Of a stretch of 64,000 bases of DNA, positions 61,952-64,000 are shown one piece after another (position 1 is the stretch's first letter; each line of letters begins with the position of its first letter). The notes beneath the pieces were generated by a model. It was given only the letters and a program-made list of their open reading frames with translations, searched no databases and was not told the origin of the DNA. Location: the NCBI RefSeq assembly GCF_905397375.1, contig NZ_CAJPVG010000001.1, positions 558,001-622,000 of the forward strand, given 5' to 3'. Source of the DNA: Ralstonia mannitolilytica (GTDB taxonomy: Bacteria > Pseudomonadota > Gammaproteobacteria > Burkholderiales > Burkholderiaceae). The translations under genes were made by a program, and so were the position numbers.

Positions 61952-63601
61952 TTACGAAAGCGTCTGGACCTCGCCCCAGGCCGCAGCCGCTGCGGGCAAC
62001 GTGGCCGCGGCCCCGCCATGCACGGCATGCGTGCGATCCGACAGATCGCCATGAAGCCGGAACGCGCTGACCATGTGAGCCAGCTGATCGGCCTGGTCCT
62101 GCAGGGCCTGGGCCGCCGCGGCGCTTTGCTCGACCAGCGCGGCGTTTTCCTGCGTGACCTTGTCCATCTGGGTGATGGCCTCGTTGATCTGCTCGATGCC
62201 CTGGCTCTGCTCGCGGCTCGATGCGCTGATCTCCGAGACGATGTTCGTCACATTCTGGATGCCGGCCACCACGTCGCGGATGATCTGGCCGGCCTCTTCG
62301 ACCTTGGCGGTACCGGCGCCGACGTGGCTGACGGAATCCTCGATGAGCCCCTTGATCTCCTTGGCGGCAGCCGCGCTGCGCTGCGCGAGGCTGCGCACCT
62401 CGCCGGCCACGACCGCAAACCCGCGACCCTGCTCGCCGGCGCGCGCGGCTTCCACGGCGGCGTTCAGCGCAAGGATGTTGGTCTGGAAGGCAATGCTGTC
62501 GATCACGCCGATGATGTCGACGATCTTGCGCGACGACGCGTTGATCGTGCTCATGGTCTCGATCGCATCCCCCACTGCGTCACCGCCCTTGGTGGCGACC
62601 TGCGACGCATTCGACGCCAGGCGGCTGGCTTCCTGTGCGTTGTCGGCGTTTTGCTTGACGGTGGACGTGAGCTGCTCCATCGCGGCCGCGGTCTCCTCCA
62701 GGGAGCTCGCCTGCTGCTCGGTGCGGCTGGACAGGTCGAGGTTGCCGCTGGCCACCTCGCGCGACGCCCGGGTAATGGTGTCGGTGCCGTCGCGCACGCG
62801 CCCGACAATGCGGTGCAGGTTTTCCGTCATGTGCTTGAGCGCACCGAGCAGGCGGCCGATCTCGTCGCGCGTGTCGACCTCCAGGTGATGCGTCAGGTTG
62901 CCCTGCGCCACCGCTTCGGCCAGCTGCACGGCGCGATTGATCGGTCGCGTGATCGTGCGCGTGATGAAGCCGCCGGTGGCAATAGCCAGCAGCGCCGCCA
63001 CCACGCTCAGCACGATCATCTGGATCTTCGCGCTGGCCCCCTGCTCGGCCGCTTCGCCCACGTCGCGTTCCATCTCGGCGGCCTGGTGGTCGACCATCTT
63101 GTCGACCAGCACGTAGTACTGGTCCTGCAGGCGGCTCATCTCGCCCTGGTAGAGCACGCGCGCGTCTTCCGGCCTGTTGGCATCGACGAGCTCGAAGAAC
63201 TTGCGCACGCTCGCGCCATACGCCGAGCGCGCATCGAACTGCTCCTTGAACAGTGCCTTTCCCTGGTCGGTCTTGAGCAGCTTCTCGAGCCGCCCGTACG
63301 CCTGCCCGTTGGCCTGCCGGATGGCCGCGTAGTCGTTCATGTACTTCGCCTTCTGTTCAGGCGAAGTGGCCAGCAACAGGTTGCTGAGAATGCCGTTGGC
63401 CTTGTAGCCGTTGTTCTTGATCTGGTTGCTCAGCGCGATCAGCGAATAGCGCTCGCTGACGATCCGGCTCATCTTCGTGTTGTTGTCGTCCAGATGCTGT
63501 ATGCCGACCGTCGCGGTCCCGATCAGCAGCAGCACGACGAGCGCGAACGCCGCACCTAGCCGTACGCCGATCTTCATATCCGAGATTCTCATTTGCTTCA
63601 T
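61952..63601 (-). CDS. Methyl-accepting chemotaxis protein
   Basis: A 549-residue chemoreceptor. TM1 is at about 10-32, a four-helix-bundle periplasmic sensor (about 33-188) follows, TM2 is at about 190-210, then HAMP and the cytoplasmic hairpin with the conserved tip DSIAFQTNILALNAAVEA (quoted within limit) near 370-390. Methylation helices flank it. There is no C-terminal CheR-tethering pentapeptide (it ends in GEVQTLS). The ligand is unknown. It is monocistronic, 264 bases upstream of the E1-like gene start; that gap shows no gene. Confidence 0.92.
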   Translation of the reverse strand: MKQMRISDMKIGVRLGAAFALVVLLLIGTATVGIQHLDDNNTKMSRIVSERYSLIALSNQIKNNGYKANGILSNLLLATSPEQKAKYMNDYAAIRQANGQAYGRLEKLLKTDQGKALFKEQFDARSAYGASVRKFFELVDANRPEDARVLYQGEMSRLQDQYYVLVDKMVDHQAAEMERDVGEAAEQGASAKIQMIVLSVVAALLAIATGGFITRTITRPINRAVQLAEAVAQGNLTHHLEVDTRDEIGRLLGALKHMTENLHRIVGRVRDGTDTITRASREVASGNLDLSSRTEQQASSLEETAAAMEQLTSTVKQNADNAQEASRLASNASQVATKGGDAVGDAIETMSTINASSRKIVDIIGVIDSIAFQTNILALNAAVEAARAGEQGRGFAVVAGEVRSLAQRSAAAAKEIKGLIEDSVSHVGAGTAKVEEAGQIIRDVVAGIQNVTNIVSEISASSREQSQGIEQINEAITQMDKVTQENAALVEQSAAAAQALQDQADQLAHMVSAFRLHGDLSDRTHAVHGGAAATLPAAAAAWGEVQTLS

Positions 63602-64000
63602 TCCTGTTTCAGCGCTTCAAGAGAGAGACGTCATGGCCGGGCAATACCATTGCCGGCCATTCGGCGATGCACTCAGGTGCATGCAGGAAGGCAGAAGAAT
63701 TCCGCGCAAGAAAATGCGGCCGCCATTTACCGATCTGTTTCTCCGGCCCCCTTCGACCGGACTTGTCGGCATGGCAGGACAAATCTTGAGCAGCGGCCAG
63801 ATGCGGCCATGGGACTCGTTTTTGGCGCACGCGTCGTATCGCGCGCACCTCATGCACGAAATGGAATCAATACGATGAGAACAGCGTGCATCGGGCCGAA
63901 TTCACGTGCATGAAAACGCACCAAATCTGGGATTCAGTATTTCGCCGGCCGCGATTTTTTCGTCGTGAAATTATTTTAATTCTCATATTAGAGGGCCATT
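63602..64000. other. Intergenic region upstream of the chemoreceptor
   Basis: About 400 bases to the window edge without a convincing gene; short frames here lack family features. It contains a six-base-arm palindrome ATGCAC-N4-GTGCAT (63667-63682) and an A/T-rich end (63945-63995). The chemoreceptor promoter should be here, but I see no clear sigma-28 or sigma-70 pair. Confidence 0.5.

Noticed and set aside
63609..63857. 82-codon minus-strand frame upstream of the chemoreceptor
   Set aside because: No family features and no ribosome-binding site; it overlaps similar open frames on the other strand.
1..64000. CRISPR array, prophage, insertion sequence or tRNA-linked integration site
   Set aside because: No regularly spaced repeats, no transposase or integrase coding sequence and no tRNA-like cloverleaf were seen.

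Overview
The window is about 66% GC and looks like a chromosome segment of a beta-proteobacterium in the Burkholderiaceae, most likely Ralstonia (R. pickettii/insidiosa-like). I infer this from codon and GC bias, the prpR/prpB-prpC-acnD-prpF arrangement, the collagen-like lipoprotein, and a REP-like hairpin (arms CTTGCTTTCTTTG / CAAAGAAAGTAAG) typical of Burkholderiales. The species call is inference. I saw no rRNA, tRNA, CRISPR array, phage or transposase gene.

Layout. 1-3.2 kb: end of a membrane transporter, a phosphoesterase, a DUF2242 lipoprotein and a VOC-protein remnant. 3.3-9.3 kb: a four-gene DNA-repair operon (exonuclease, ATP-dependent ligase, Lhr-like helicase, PdeM-type phosphoesterase) in which every junction is an ATGA overlap. 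9.3-11.8 kb: a diguanylate cyclase and a YddG-type exporter. 11.9-20.1 kb: the 2-methylcitrate (propionate) locus, prpR divergent from prpB-prpC-acnD-prpF, with tandem palindromic operators, a sigma-54-like promoter and a REP-like element between prpC and acnD. 20.2-24 kb: collagen-like lipoprotein, then a SulP anion transporter with a beta-carbonic anhydrase.

24.4-31.2 kb: a compact six-gene signalling operon, transcribed PAS kinase > CheY-like receiver > CheC-like phosphatase > receiver fused to a degenerate HD-GYP > periplasmic binding protein > membrane kinase. It has no DNA-binding output and no flagellar or chemotaxis neighbours, and is one of the two best candidates for an undescribed system. 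31.4-35.4 kb: MoxR-DUF58-transglutaminase operon. 35.6-46.1 kb: ordinary accessory metabolism and regulators (TetR with its MFS target, orphan modA with a ModE-like box, LysR, VOC, GNAT, HxlR, GntR-MFS, MHS-type MFS, a second carbonic anhydrase).

46.1-58.6 kb: a light/oxidative-stress-type cluster. A LitR/CarH-like MerR regulator without a recognisable B12-ligand histidine heads folE, an FAD oxidoreductase, DUF1365, a cyclopropane-fatty-acid synthase, a DUF1295 protein and a second CFA-like methyltransferase. Two lipocalins, an FeS-type photolyase, a YfcH-like epimerase, a chalcone-isomerase-like protein and DUF2878 complete it. The intergenic regions beside the regulator and beside the photolyase operon share the same bipartite motif (CATTTCGTTGACG-N14-GCGTTTCATGT on the minus strand), the strongest unexplained regulatory signal here. 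58.6-64 kb: an HU protein with a histone-like tail, a stand-alone 2-oxoglutarate-dehydrogenase-E1-like protein lacking the usual N-terminal extension, and a chemoreceptor.
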